Shown here piece by piece: positions 7,537 through 15,664 of a DNA stretch of 26,251 bases. The notes beneath the pieces were generated by a model, which was not told the origin of the DNA, made no database searches, and was given only the letters and a program-made list of their open reading frames with translations. Both the position numbers and the translations under genes were made by a program. Source of the DNA: a virus; IMG/VR virus record IMGVR_UViG_3300025162_000163, positions 1-26,251 of that record; one strand, written 5' to 3'. Within the stretch, counting starts at the first letter, position 1, and the number at the start of each line of letters is the position of its first letter.

Positions 7537-8199
7537 TTATGTAGCTACTACTGTTTGAATTTTAGCCCCATTTTTGAATGTGGCATAGACATTATAAGTA
7601 GGTTGGGTAGCGTTTTGTTGCCTGATTATGGTCAGGCTGGCAAAATATGGCGCATATTGGGCCTGAGTCCGATTAAGGGCTACATCTGGGGCTACTTGAG
7701 TCATTACCGATTCTTGCCCCGGAATACCGTAATTTCCATAGAAAGGACTCTCGCCTGTGGTCAATCGTAAAGTTTGAACAAGGGTGGCAAGCCAGATATA
7801 ACCCACATCTACAATAACCGTTTCGCCTTGAGATAGACCCCAAGTATTAAAGAAGGATTGCGAGCCGCCTATTTGCTGCGCGATATTGGTAAGCAATGGG
7901 GCTACTGCAAGCGTTACGTTTTGCGTTATGTCCGTCCAGATATTAGAGAGCAGATTATTGTTCGCATCAAATATCTGATCGTTTATCAGCACATCGTTTT
8001 GGGCGACATTCACAACGCCGCCATTAGGGGTCGTATCAGTAAAGGCAGTAATGGCGGTGTATAAAGTGCTGGTAATAGAGGATTTCGCCCCCGATACACT
8101 ATTGATCGTAGTCGTAAGAGGATTTGAGGGGCCGGTGACAATGGCTTCAGTGAGCAATGTCCATTCACCAGTTGCAGAATCTTTACCGTAAGTTCGCAT
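7537..8199 (-). CDS. Putative baseplate wedge protein (gp25/W-like position)
   Basis: Encodes 220 residues. ATG 8199 has an AAGGATTGAT ribosome-binding site. The N-terminal half is Thr/Ser-rich beta structure (VVNVAQNDVLINDQIFDANNNL). The C-terminal half contains LVQTLRLTTGESPFYGNYG followed by a proline-led segment, which recalls the conserved region of gp25-like baseplate wedge proteins, where a helix precedes a T-x-GE-x(3)-YG motif. The position between the spike and J genes is where W/gp25 genes normally lie in contractile-tail phages. The similarity is short and the N-terminal part is not typical, so this is a contextual call; it could be another baseplate protein. Confidence 0.6.
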   Translation of the reverse strand: MRTYGKDSATGEWTLLTEAIVTGPSNPLTTTINSVSGAKSSITSTLYTAITAFTDTTPNGGVVNVAQNDVLINDQIFDANNNLLSNIWTDITQNVTLAVAPLLTNIAQQIGGSQSFFNTWGLSQGETVIVDVGYIWLATLVQTLRLTTGESPFYGNYGIPGQESVMTQVAPDVALNRTQAQYAPYFASLTIIRQQNATQPTYNVYATFKNGAKIQTVVAT

Positions 8200-8207
8200 A
8201 TCAATCC

Positions 8208-8894
8208 TTAAAATGGCGCTGAGGTAGGTATAGTTGAAGTGCCACTTTGTACCCCTACCACATTGTGTTCATGGGTTTCCAGACTAATAGCTCCTGCTAC
8301 AACATTGCCGGTGCTGGTTATTGTACCCGTTACGCTCAGATTACCCGTAATTGTTATGCCGCTTGAATTAATCACAATGGAGTTATTTCCTACTTCCAGT
8401 GTCAATGAAGTTTGGGCATTAACTACAACCCCATCAGGTGTTAAAGTAAAAGTAGTCTTGCCTTCTGTATCTTGTAAAACTACCCCGTTAGGCCCATTGA
8501 TTACAACAGCATTTGCATCTACTTCAGCCCATCCAGAATTTCCAATAGGCACGAATACCAATGCCCCAAGATTACTTGGTGTTACTAATGGCGCAAGCCC
8601 GGAGCCTAGCCCTGAAATTCCACCGAGGCGTACATCAGCAGATATACAGATACCTAAGTCGTTTACCTTTATGGGGACGCGAATATATATGCTCCCAATA
8701 ACAGGGCAAGTTACTGGTGGAAAAGAATCCGTACTTTCAGTGGCAATATCAAAATTTACCGTTACTATTGCGCCATTAACTTCAGTTACATGGCAAGGAT
8801 AAATCTGTCCTAACCCTTGCTGATGGGCTTCCATCTTCTGTTGCACGAAGCTTTGCAATGAAGCGGCAAACGGTATTTTTTGTGCTTGGCTCAT
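8208..8894 (-). CDS. Membrane-puncturing baseplate spike (gpV/Gp138-like)
   Basis: Encodes 228 residues. About residues 30-105 fit an N-terminal OB-fold (IYPCHVTEVNGAIVTVNFDI ... PVIGSIYIRVPI). About residues 118-200 are short repeating beta strands (VVINGPNGVVLQD, FTLTPDGVVVNAQ, ITGNLSVTGTITSTGNV), as expected of a trimeric beta-helix. The C-terminus has a His-Glu-His motif at residues 208-210; an HxH triplet binds a metal ion at the tip of P2 gpV-type spikes. Known role: the needle at the centre of the baseplate that pierces the outer membrane. The order hub then spike then wedge protein supports this. The start has no clear ribosome-binding site and lies three bases after the hub stop, so coupling is likely. 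Confidence 0.82.
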   Translation of the reverse strand: MSQAQKIPFAASLQSFVQQKMEAHQQGLGQIYPCHVTEVNGAIVTVNFDIATESTDSFPPVTCPVIGSIYIRVPIKVNDLGICISADVRLGGISGLGSGLAPLVTPSNLGALVFVPIGNSGWAEVDANAVVINGPNGVVLQDTEGKTTFTLTPDGVVVNAQTSLTLEVGNNSIVINSSGITITGNLSVTGTITSTGNVVAGAISLETHEHNVVGVQSGTSTIPTSAPF

Positions 8895-8897
8895 AGT

Positions 8898-9905
8898 TTA
8901 TACGTTCAAAAATACGGCATTAACAACAGTTACCCAATCATTTCCACTAGCTTGTCGGCTACTACCTAAATGATGAATCTGCTGTATATTGAACGTACCC
9001 TGAAATGAAATGTTATTTCGCAGTTGCGGATAAGTGCTTGCGGCTACATTTACAACTGGCGATGTTAAAGGGAAAGTAATGTTATCTCCTATATTCAAAT
9101 CCGAGCGCATTACTAACTTGGCTTGAATAGTGTATAAATCAATCCAAGTTAAATTACCGATAATATCAGTGTAATTGATTACCGTTGTTTTTTCTGGAGG
9201 GACTGTACCATCAGCTAAAACAAAACCCAAAGGCGAAGGTGATATAAACACTCCAAAATAATCAGGCTGATTAATTATTTGTTGGCTTTGTTTATTCACA
9301 TAATCACTAAATTGATATAGCCCATCATATTTACCGGCTTGTAATTCTGTGGAAACAAGATTTGGGTTAAGAGAGCCTTCAGGCGAAGCTATTGGAATAG
9401 TTGGGTAGGCATTTCCCAAAGTAGTTCTTATCGCATTTTCCATTGTTTGATATTGCTTCGCCCAATTCCATGAAAGATTGACATTGATATTGGGGTTAAA
9501 TGTTGCTGAAGTAACTATCAAATCCAATGTAACTAAATTGCCTTGCCAATTACCAAAGGCTTGAAGAATAGACCCATTAATAATCAGTCCTTTTTGGCTG
9601 GCATTTGCAAAGGGAAGCCCTGTCGACATTCCAACGGATATTTGTATAGAAGCCAGCTTTGGGGGTTTCTGCGAATAATCTGGGTTTAGATTAGTGGCCT
9701 GTGATAAGTCAAAGAAATCTACGCCATAAATTTTTAATGCACCTGATTGTGTCGGTTGATGAAACGGCGATTGGTAAATATCTAAATCTACCCGCAATGC
9801 CCCCGAATTTTCAAACACGCCATTCATAGTGCTATAAATTAACGCAGGAGGAGTATTGCCTTTGGCATCAGGAACAGGAGTAATAACTATTTCGTAATAA
9901 CGCAT
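8898..9905 (-). CDS. Baseplate hub protein
   Basis: Encodes 335 residues, starting at an ATG that overlaps the plug stop as TAATG. Features visible are an N-terminal beta domain (MRYYEIVITPVP ... SGALRVDLDIYQSP), an ALKIYGVDFFDLSQATNLN segment, a LASIQISVGMSTGLP strand, and a C-terminal domain with DIIGNLTWIDLYTIQAKLVMRSDL and a SFQGTFNIQQIHHLGSSR strand pair. This pattern and length match hub proteins of Mu P (p44) or gp27-like type, which form the trimeric platform that connects tube and spike. The spike gene follows immediately, the usual order. The family is inferred from pattern and synteny. Confidence 0.75.
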   Translation of the reverse strand: MRYYEIVITPVPDAKGNTPPALIYSTMNGVFENSGALRVDLDIYQSPFHQPTQSGALKIYGVDFFDLSQATNLNPDYSQKPPKLASIQISVGMSTGLPFANASQKGLIINGSILQAFGNWQGNLVTLDLIVTSATFNPNINVNLSWNWAKQYQTMENAIRTTLGNAYPTIPIASPEGSLNPNLVSTELQAGKYDGLYQFSDYVNKQSQQIINQPDYFGVFISPSPLGFVLADGTVPPEKTTVINYTDIIGNLTWIDLYTIQAKLVMRSDLNIGDNITFPLTSPVVNVAASTYPQLRNNISFQGTFNIQQIHHLGSSRQASGNDWVTVVNAVFLNV

Positions 9906-10174
9906 TATGGGGTAATCTCAAAATTCCCACTACTTGCGCGATAAACAAGAGTAGACGTTCTGAAATAACCAAATACTAAATTGATATTGTAGTTATCAGG
10001 AGAAGCAACTATAGGCCGATTAACAATTAAAGTCCGAGAAGAATTATATATGCTGATATAATATGCTTCGCGGTAAATATTCCATGTACAGATAGCAATA
10101 TAGGTTATACCATCTAGTACAGGACTGAATTGAAAATTCGCATTGGGTGATGGGTTAAATGCTATAAGAGTCAT
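9905..10174 (-). CDS. Baseplate plug-like protein (DUF6983-like)
   Basis: Encodes 89 residues. I place the start at ATG 10174, which overlaps the upstream stop as ATGA and has a GGAG ribosome-binding site six bases upstream, rather than at the in-frame TTG 10186. The short beta-barrel-like sequence (FQFSPVLDGITYIAICTWN, then YYISIYN, IVNRPIVASPDNYN, and a closing TLVYRASSGNFE strand) resembles phage baseplate plug proteins of about 90-110 residues, which lie just before the hub gene. Expected role: closing or lining the tube end in the baseplate. The match is by eye. Confidence 0.7.
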   Translation of the reverse strand: MTLIAFNPSPNANFQFSPVLDGITYIAICTWNIYREAYYISIYNSSRTLIVNRPIVASPDNYNINLVFGYFRTSTLVYRASSGNFEITP

Positions 10175-10782
10175 TGCCCACTCCAACTAGCGCCTAAAGT
10201 AGTGAATGTTGGAAGCCCTTGAGTAATACTATTCATAACGCCGCCTAAAACCGATGAAAACTGACTTTCGGAAATCAAAGGTTGTACAAAATCCCATTGG
10301 TACATGAGTTGTACTTGCTTATCGCTAGGGCTGCTTACGTCCCTGAGATTAGTCAATAAACAGTTTGTATATGTATATGCCGGGGTAATCACCGTGAAAG
10401 TACCACCGGATATAATATGGATATTTATTTGTGTTTGTAACGCGGTCATAATAGATCGTTTCAAGATATATCCACCTTCAGTCTGCGCGGGGCACACCAT
10501 TAACAAACTGATCTTCAAAGGCTGTTGAATAACTGCATTAGCCGCTACTTGAAGGCTGGCAAATGGATATTCTGCTACTTGAAAATCCGCCAATGTACTT
10601 CCGGGTAACGGTTTGTAGTGTGCAAAAAATTCTCCGTTTTCAATCCCCGGGATATCAAACATTTCCGTCAACACCGTGATAGGCAATAATTGACCGGGTA
10701 TAGATTGCGCTAATCCACCTTGTAAAATAATAGGCGATATTTCATAGGCTAATTGAAAAGTAGAAAACCCTAACGAACTCAT
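10171..10782 (-). CDS. Baseplate/tail structural protein after tape measure
   Basis: Encodes 203 residues, coupled to the tape measure gene by TAATG and to the plug gene by ATGA. It is mainly beta structure (AYEISPIILQGGLAQ, QLLPITVLTEMF), with a helical middle (EGGYILKRSIMTALQTQI) and a C-terminal YQWDFVQPLIS strand. No enzyme motif or membrane segment. In contractile-tail phages the gene after the tape measure often encodes a tube-to-hub adaptor or a LysM-type gp53/Mup46-like protein; I see no clear LysM motif. I therefore call it a baseplate component by position only. Confidence 0.68.
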   Translation of the reverse strand: MSSLGFSTFQLAYEISPIILQGGLAQSIPGQLLPITVLTEMFDIPGIENGEFFAHYKPLPGSTLADFQVAEYPFASLQVAANAVIQQPLKISLLMVCPAQTEGGYILKRSIMTALQTQINIHIISGGTFTVITPAYTYTNCLLTNLRDVSSPSDKQVQLMYQWDFVQPLISESQFSSVLGGVMNSITQGLPTFTTLGASWSGQ

Positions 10783-12794
10783 TATGCGTATCCTATAACG
10801 GGATTCATCGCCTTAATTTGCGTAATAATGTCTGCGCCAGTTGCTACATTTACTTTGAAATCCAATGTGGTGCTTACATTAACATTCGGCGTTTGCATGA
10901 AAGAAGGCGTATTTGATTTATCAAGTACATTTTTAGTTTGGTTAGCCCCATTAGCATTGCCGCTATATCGAGATAATTCTTGCATATCCATTTTCGGGGA
11001 TTCATAAGCGTTCATAAAATCAAAATCATCGGGGGGCTGCAAATTGAACATATCATATTCTTTCAAATTTTCTGGCATAACAAAGCGTGAAAGCGGATGA
11101 TTTGGGTATTTAAACTTACCATTATTCATGTTCTTTAAGAAATTACTGGTTTCATTAGGTATTTTAGAAACATCATGCACACGTCCTGTTTTATCCGTAT
11201 AGTTTGAAGCGCCGCTAAGGAATAGTTCTAAATCGTGCGGATTCCAGTTCCATGCCGCTAATGCTTTTTCTACATCGCCATTAAAACGTTTTAAGTTTTC
11301 TTTTAGTAATTTTACAGCACCTTCTGTTGCGCTTTTCATGTTAAACGGATTAGTAACACCTAATGCTTTTGAGGTGTCCGGCATAAGCTGAAACGGGCCT
11401 TGAGCGCCACTCTTAGATAACAGATGTTTGCCGTGCCCTGATTCCACATTATATAGCTGATTTAATATACCTTCAGGGAGGTCATTCGCAATTTCCGTGC
11501 GTTTAAAATATGCTTGCAATTCTGGCTCTTTTATAACTTCGCCCGAATCATAGTGCGGGCCAGTTTTTTCTAGCTCATGTATAGCCGCTATTTCTTCAGC
11601 TTTTTTCTGGCTTTTTGTTTTATATCCGGTAATGCCTGCTATCCATTTAGCTGCATCACCTACAGCCTCAGCTATATCAGCCACAGCGTTAAGAAAATCG
11701 TCCAGTGTTTTCTTAAAGTCATCACCACTTAAATAAATAGCGAAGGATTTAATGCCTTCGCCAAAAGAGGTTAGCCATTCTTTTAAGTGGGGGTTTTTAA
11801 GGAAGGCTTTTATAGCCTCTCCTATAGCTATAGCCAAATCACCTAATGGCCCTGTTAAATCATTTAGTCCTGTTATAAGAGTCAGTTCAATACTTTTACC
11901 TGCAACTTCCAGATTTTGCTTAAAGGTTTGCCATGCCCGATCTAATTCATCTTGTGTCTTAAATTCTTCATTGCCTCTATGAAGATTATCAATGAACTTC
12001 TTAAATTCTTCCTCGGTCAGATTTCCAAGCCTTCGTATATCCTCAAATTGTGCAAGCTGAGTAGCGCCTGTAGCTTCAATGATGGCTTGCTGACCGTGGT
12101 ATTTTTGATATATGCCCCTTAGCTGAGTAGCGACTTCCGGCAAAAGTTCAGCCGCATTTTTGCCTTTACTTTCCTTGACACCTATCCGCGCAAGAATAGG
12201 CTGCTTTCTAATATCACTTTGAATATCGGCTAAATTACCTAGAAGGCTATTAACATCAAAATAGCGTTCACCATAAATTTGAGCAGAACGGTATTGTCCG
12301 GTAGTGATACCAAGTCCTTGCGCGGCGCGGCGATCAGAACTTACCGCTGCGGCTAAAGCCCCCAAGCCAAACCCGCTAGCGATTGCGCCAAACGTTAGCC
12401 ATTTGGCTGCGGATACGGCGGTATCCGCCATATCTTTAGCTATTCGTGTGGTGATTTTTGCTACATTGACAAGCCCTACATGCCTATCACCAAGCACTTT
12501 ATTAAAATCTTTTCCGCGCTTGGATTCGGCTTTGTTGTTTTTATCTTCTTTGGATGCAGCTTTTTCAGCTTCTTTATTAAAATCTTTTTGGCGCTTGGAT
12601 TTGGCTTTGTGGTCTTTATCTTCTTGGGATGCAGCTTTGGCTTCAGCTTTTTCAGCTTCTTTTATTTCCTTAGCTATGTTCTTCCATTGCCCCGGCATAG
12701 CTTCAAGGATGCTTTGGAGTTTAAGCATCTGCTCATTGAAAGCTTGGAACTTCTCGTCTAATAAATCTATTTCGATAATGGATTTTGTAGCCAT
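10782..12794 (-). CDS. Tape measure protein with lytic transglycosylase domain
   Basis: Encodes 670 residues; ATG 12794 follows an AAAGGT site. Residues 1-100 are a charged helical region with a 25-residue tandem repeat. About residues 130-150 are a hydrophobic segment (AAKWLTFGAIASGFGLGALA), typical of tape measures. Helical stretches follow, with another hydrophobic segment at about 310-355. About residues 430-525 form an SLT/goose-lysozyme-like domain: LPEGILNQLYNVESG with probable catalytic Glu451, SKSGAQGPFQLMP at 461-472, and AAWNWNP at 513-519, where many relatives have A-Y-N-A-G-P. By the usual ~1.5 angstrom per residue, 670 residues predict a tail near 100 nm. Role: sets tail length and opens peptidoglycan at DNA entry. 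It follows the frameshifted chaperones, as expected. Confidence 0.9.
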   Translation of the reverse strand: MATKSIIEIDLLDEKFQAFNEQMLKLQSILEAMPGQWKNIAKEIKEAEKAEAKAASQEDKDHKAKSKRQKDFNKEAEKAASKEDKNNKAESKRGKDFNKVLGDRHVGLVNVAKITTRIAKDMADTAVSAAKWLTFGAIASGFGLGALAAAVSSDRRAAQGLGITTGQYRSAQIYGERYFDVNSLLGNLADIQSDIRKQPILARIGVKESKGKNAAELLPEVATQLRGIYQKYHGQQAIIEATGATQLAQFEDIRRLGNLTEEEFKKFIDNLHRGNEEFKTQDELDRAWQTFKQNLEVAGKSIELTLITGLNDLTGPLGDLAIAIGEAIKAFLKNPHLKEWLTSFGEGIKSFAIYLSGDDFKKTLDDFLNAVADIAEAVGDAAKWIAGITGYKTKSQKKAEEIAAIHELEKTGPHYDSGEVIKEPELQAYFKRTEIANDLPEGILNQLYNVESGHGKHLLSKSGAQGPFQLMPDTSKALGVTNPFNMKSATEGAVKLLKENLKRFNGDVEKALAAWNWNPHDLELFLSGASNYTDKTGRVHDVSKIPNETSNFLKNMNNGKFKYPNHPLSRFVMPENLKEYDMFNLQPPDDFDFMNAYESPKMDMQELSRYSGNANGANQTKNVLDKSNTPSFMQTPNVNVSTTLDFKVNVATGADIITQIKAMNPVIGYA
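12501..12650 (-). repeat. 75-nt tandem repeat in tape measure gene
   Basis: Two adjacent imperfect 75-nt copies (12501-12575 and 12576-12650) encode 25-residue charged helical repeats, each with a KAASxEDKxxKAxSKRxKDFNK core, at about residues 49-98. The unit is in frame, so changes in copy number would alter tape measure length without disrupting it. Confidence 0.85.
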
Positions 12795-12811
12795 ATCATA
12801 CCTTTATCGAG

Positions 12812-13042
12812 TTAAAAAAATGATCTATTATTGATGGCGCGGATTAAATGACGGTTACGATATTCTTGAGCGTCTTTCCATTTGCCGCCATGCTCTTGCA
12901 CAAATTCCTCAAACCATTCATTGCTGAGAGAGTCTAGGATATTACCGAGGATTCCTTGGCCTTCTTTCCAGTAGGCTCTTTTTTGTTCAATGTCGGCAAA
13001 CCATTCATGTAACCCGTAGCATCCAAGGATGAAAGCACCCAA
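12812..13042 (-). CDS. Second tail assembly chaperone frame (via -1 frameshift)
   Basis: A reading frame -1 relative to the upstream chaperone gene, overlapping its last ~110 bases. Its first possible start is a TTG (13042) with no good ribosome-binding site, so independent initiation is unlikely. A slip at about 12985-12978 would fuse the first 180 residues of the upstream protein to 55 residues of this frame (RAYWKEGQG ... RAINNRSFF), giving a 235-residue product. The layout, two overlapping frames just before the tape measure gene, is the classical G/GT or E/E' arrangement in which a minor frameshifted chaperone binds the tape measure. The frame is helical, rich in Trp and Glu. Confidence 0.78.
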   Translation of the reverse strand: MGAFILGCYGLHEWFADIEQKRAYWKEGQGILGNILDSLSNEWFEEFVQEHGGKWKDAQEYRNRHLIRAINNRSFF

Positions 13043-13518
13043 TTTCTTAATGCTCCTGCCATCTCCAAGAAAGAATTTTTCAAATCCTTCGGAGCAACCT
13101 TGGAGATTGCAATAAAAAAAACGAGGCTACTGAGTAATTCAGCTTCGTCATCTTCATCCAGCACGCCGCGTTTTACCGCTGTATCAAAGGGTATCGACTC
13201 CCACCCTTTTTCACCACTTACAAGAACATTGGTCAAACGGATAATTTCATTCACCAATCCGAACTTAACACCACCAGTACCATCCCAATTACCCGCTTTG
13301 GTAGCTATGGATTTCAAAGCGGGATAGGCTAATTGCGGCGCGGATAAAACCAAATGCGCCTGATTCACGCTATCAAAGCATTGGCTGAATACCTTACCAA
13401 GTTCCAAGTAAAACTGCTCAAAAACAGCGCGGCTAATAGAAACTGAATGAATATGCACCACTCCATTTTTAGCCGTCTGAATCGGCATCACGAGATTCAG
13501 ATTCCGGTCAATTTTCAC
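12934..13518 (-). CDS. Tail assembly chaperone, upstream frame
   Basis: Encodes 194 residues starting at GTG 13518, with an AAGGA ribosome-binding site six bases upstream. The sequence is soluble and mainly helical (SISRAVFEQFYLELGKVFSQ, AELLSSLVFFIAISK), with a Lys/Ser-rich tail (KKEPTGKKAKESSVIS). No enzyme motif is visible. Position between the tube gene and the tape measure gene, together with the overlapping -1 frame, identifies it as the major product of the chaperone pair that coats the tape measure before tube polymerisation. It is not expected in mature virions. Sequence alone does not name the family. Confidence 0.82.
   Translation of the reverse strand: MKIDRNLNLVMPIQTAKNGVVHIHSVSISRAVFEQFYLELGKVFSQCFDSVNQAHLVLSAPQLAYPALKSIATKAGNWDGTGGVKFGLVNEIIRLTNVLVSGEKGWESIPFDTAVKRGVLDEDDEAELLSSLVFFIAISKVAPKDLKNSFLEMAGALRNWVLSSLDATGYMNGLPTLNKKEPTGKKAKESSVIS
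12978..12985 (-). promoter_or_regulatory. Probable -1 ribosomal frameshift site
   Basis: On the minus strand the chaperone frame reads TTG AAC AAA AAA GAG. The slip string C-AAA-AAA-G lets both lysine tRNAs re-pair one base upstream as CAA-AAA, with one P-site mismatch, into the downstream frame that continues AGA GCC TAC. It is not the canonical A-AAA-AAG. A TGGAAAG at 12970-12964, one base from the lambda GGGAAAG, is an alternative. No strong downstream hairpin or pseudoknot is obvious. Confidence 0.6.
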
Positions 13519-13528
13519 TTTTTATCCT

Positions 13529-13972
13529 TTATGCAACCGCCCACATGGTTGAGTTAATTAAGTAAACACCGCGTAAGTGAATAATCAGCCCCGCCTGTGT
13601 ACCGTCGAAAGTCACTTCCTGAATATTTGACAAAACGCAGTTATTAAACTGAAAGGGTGACAGCACTGTGTTATCGGGGTAAATAGCAACCGACCCCATA
13701 GTGGTGTTAGTTTCAATTTGAGTCTTATACGCATCGGCAAGTGCTTGTGTGCGAAGCAAGTGCATTGTTACGTTAGCGAAAATATACGGCTCAGGACTGG
13801 TTACGGCTCCGGTTAAGGTTCCGATCAGTTGCGACAATTCCCCCTCAAAGCTAATGCTGATAGCTTCTTTAGCTAAGTAGGGGGAGGTAACATTCAAACT
13901 ACCGAAGTCTGAATACACTACACTTGCGAGTAGCCGATTGAGTGTGCCTTGTACAATATGTGGAGTAGCCAT
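13529..13972 (-). CDS. Tail tube protein
   Basis: Encodes 147 residues; ATG 13972 has a strong AAGGAG ribosome-binding site. The sequence alternates beta strands (LNRLLASVVYSDFGSLNVTS, AISISFEG, PYIFANVTMHLLRTQ) with one helix (RTQALADAYKTQI), and ends with NNCVLSNIQEVTFDGTQAGLIIHLRGV, a pattern typical of tail tube subunits of myoviruses (DUF3277-like). Immediate placement after the sheath gene and before the chaperones is the conserved order. It should stack as hexameric rings inside the sheath around the tape measure. The assignment rests mostly on synteny and fold-like pattern. Confidence 0.82.
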   Translation of the reverse strand: MATPHIVQGTLNRLLASVVYSDFGSLNVTSPYLAKEAISISFEGELSQLIGTLTGAVTSPEPYIFANVTMHLLRTQALADAYKTQIETNTTMGSVAIYPDNTVLSPFQFNNCVLSNIQEVTFDGTQAGLIIHLRGVYLINSTMWAVA

Positions 13973-13984
13973 TATTTATTCTCC

Positions 13985-15301
13985 TTAAACGGGAATGTTG
14001 GACGCGGTTAAGTAGATAGTAATGGAGTTAAAGCCTCTCAACGGTACGAAAGTAACGCTTAATCCATTGTAGATACCCGCTGCATAATCGCTCGGATGCT
14101 GTGCTATATAACTCACAAACGAAATAGCGTTTACAGTGCAAGGTGATAAAATAAGCCCAAAAGATATGCCATTATTCATCAACGCTTGTGCTACTTGCTG
14201 CAAGGAATTAATGCCCGCTTGGTTGTAATACAACGGATTAGTAGGTGTATTGCTGCCGTTGATGATCGCAGCGGATAAAGCAATAGCGGCATTGATGTTC
14301 ACCCAATCCGTTGAATACCAGTAATTGAAGGGGTGTAAATCCATGCACTCACCATTCTCAATCAATGATGTGCTGATTTGCCCTTGCGCTCCAGTACCAA
14401 TCCAGTTCACGCCTATAGCCGCCAGTGTGGTTTGCTGTGCATTGGTCAGAACAGGGGGGATAACCCCATATACAAAAGTGTATTCAAGCGGTGAAGCCAG
14501 ATTGTTAGCCGCAGGATTATAGTTCAGAGTTTGCGCCATAACCGCCGCTGCTGACCACTGAGTTACAGGCGCAGATAAAGCTTCATAAACAATAACCGCT
14601 GCTTTGTTGCCTTCATATGGCCCATATGAATCGGCGTTCATCGGCGTTGTAATATCTTGAACGCTTATGAAGAAATACACTTTCGATGTTGGCGAAGAAT
14701 TAGCCAATACCAGCGCGGGCATCGTAGAATCCGCCGACACTTCTGTGGTAACACAGTATGAATAGAACGGAATTGTGGGGTTAGCCATATATGCTGCTAA
14801 TGCAGTTACCCCCTGCGCCGCAGTACCAATGCCTAATTCCAGCACATAAACTGCGTTACCTGTTCCTTGTGCAAAATAAGTAGTCGCCATAGCGACCAAA
14901 TCTTGTTCTGCTTCTGTAACGTATGTTCCTTGAACGGTAGCTGTTCCGGGGCTGGAAACCAAAGCATAAGTGAAGGTATTAGTACCAGTGGAAGTAATGG
15001 TGAATGTACCGTTGTATGCCGTTGGCGTTACGCCAGAAATAATTCCTAAAAGAGTATCCGTAAGGGGGATACCATGCGGCGAAGCCAGAGTTACAGTAAC
15101 TACGCCTGTATTCCACACCAGAGAAGTTGTAGCGATAGGACTGGAAAGAATAGCAGTCAAATCGCTCATTTGGGTTAAGAGGGCGGTACTCCCCGCGGTT
15201 AGCGCGGTGCCCCCCTGAGTTACAAACGCGCCAGTTCTTTGCAGCGTGGAAGGCGCACTTGCTACCTGTTGGGAAACTACTACATTGACAATATTGGGCA
15301 T
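13985..15301 (-). CDS. Contractile tail sheath protein (DUF3383-like)
   Basis: Encodes 438 residues from ATG 15301. The N-terminus (MPNIVNVVVSQQVASAPSTL) and a C-terminal region (SFGLILSPCTVNAISFVSYI ... PSDYAAGIYNGLSVTFVPLRGFNSITIYLT) fit DUF3383-type sheath proteins, in which terminal strands exchange with neighbouring subunits. A middle domain has VYVLELGIG, SYCVTTEVSAD and a VNWIGTG segment. About residues 58-128 are an extra beta module inserted after the N-terminal strands, probably on the outer surface. I count only two Lys and two Arg in the whole protein. The next gene encodes the tube. Role: sheath that contracts and drives the tube through the cell envelope. Confidence 0.86.
   Translation of the reverse strand: MPNIVNVVVSQQVASAPSTLQRTGAFVTQGGTALTAGSTALLTQMSDLTAILSSPIATTSLVWNTGVVTVTLASPHGIPLTDTLLGIISGVTPTAYNGTFTITSTGTNTFTYALVSSPGTATVQGTYVTEAEQDLVAMATTYFAQGTGNAVYVLELGIGTAAQGVTALAAYMANPTIPFYSYCVTTEVSADSTMPALVLANSSPTSKVYFFISVQDITTPMNADSYGPYEGNKAAVIVYEALSAPVTQWSAAAVMAQTLNYNPAANNLASPLEYTFVYGVIPPVLTNAQQTTLAAIGVNWIGTGAQGQISTSLIENGECMDLHPFNYWYSTDWVNINAAIALSAAIINGSNTPTNPLYYNQAGINSLQQVAQALMNNGISFGLILSPCTVNAISFVSYIAQHPSDYAAGIYNGLSVTFVPLRGFNSITIYLTASNIPV
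14918..15130 (-). other. Beta-module copy in tail sheath
   Basis: Encodes about residues 58-128 of the sheath protein (SLVWNTGVVTVTLASPHG ... GVTPTAYNGTFTITSTGT ... YALVSSPGTATVQG). It matches the first J-like copy at about 40 of 69 positions by eye and shares short stretches of nucleotide identity with it, although sheath and J proteins are otherwise unrelated. Confidence 0.82.
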
Positions 15302-15314
15302 AATAGTCCCCTAA

Positions 15315-15629
15315 TTAATTATAGCTGACAGAAACAACTTGGTCTGTACCGGGCACCACAACGATGCCAACGCCGCATGGGAAGTCAAACGCATAAGTGC
15401 CTACTACATCGGGGATAGTACCTACCAGATTAGCTGCACCGACACCTGAAGTGGTCGTATGGTCATAAATCAAGCCTACTGTAGAACCGGCGGTATTCAC
15501 ATTGACTTTAACAATGCGGCCTCGCATCGCCTTGACTACGGTTGCCGCGGAAACATTGAGTACGGAATGGATGCCCTGCCCGGTGATAAGAGCGCCATTA
15601 ATAATTGCGGGATTTGAAGTGATAGCCAT
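15315..15629 (-). CDS. Small beta-rich virion protein, unknown role
   Basis: Encodes 104 residues; ATG 15629 has a good AAAAAGGA ribosome-binding site eight bases upstream. It is rich in Val, Gly and Ala with repeated strands (ALITGQGIHSVLNVSAATVVKA, GRIVKVNVNTAGSTVGLIYD, TYAFDFPCGVGIVVVPGTDQ), which suggests a beta sandwich of the kind seen in small decoration or fibre-associated phage proteins. No membrane segment or enzyme motif. It lies between a neck candidate and the sheath, so a connector, terminator or surface-decoration role is possible. Function is not identified. Confidence 0.72.
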   Translation of the reverse strand: MAITSNPAIINGALITGQGIHSVLNVSAATVVKAMRGRIVKVNVNTAGSTVGLIYDHTTTSGVGAANLVGTIPDVVGTYAFDFPCGVGIVVVPGTDQVVSVSYN

Positions 15630-15664
15630 TTTGGTATTCCTTTTTTTTGGACATTGATGTTAAG

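Noticed and set aside
10174-10186. Upstream TTG start for the plug-like protein
   Set aside because: ATG 10174 overlaps the preceding stop as ATGA and has a GGAG site at proper spacing.
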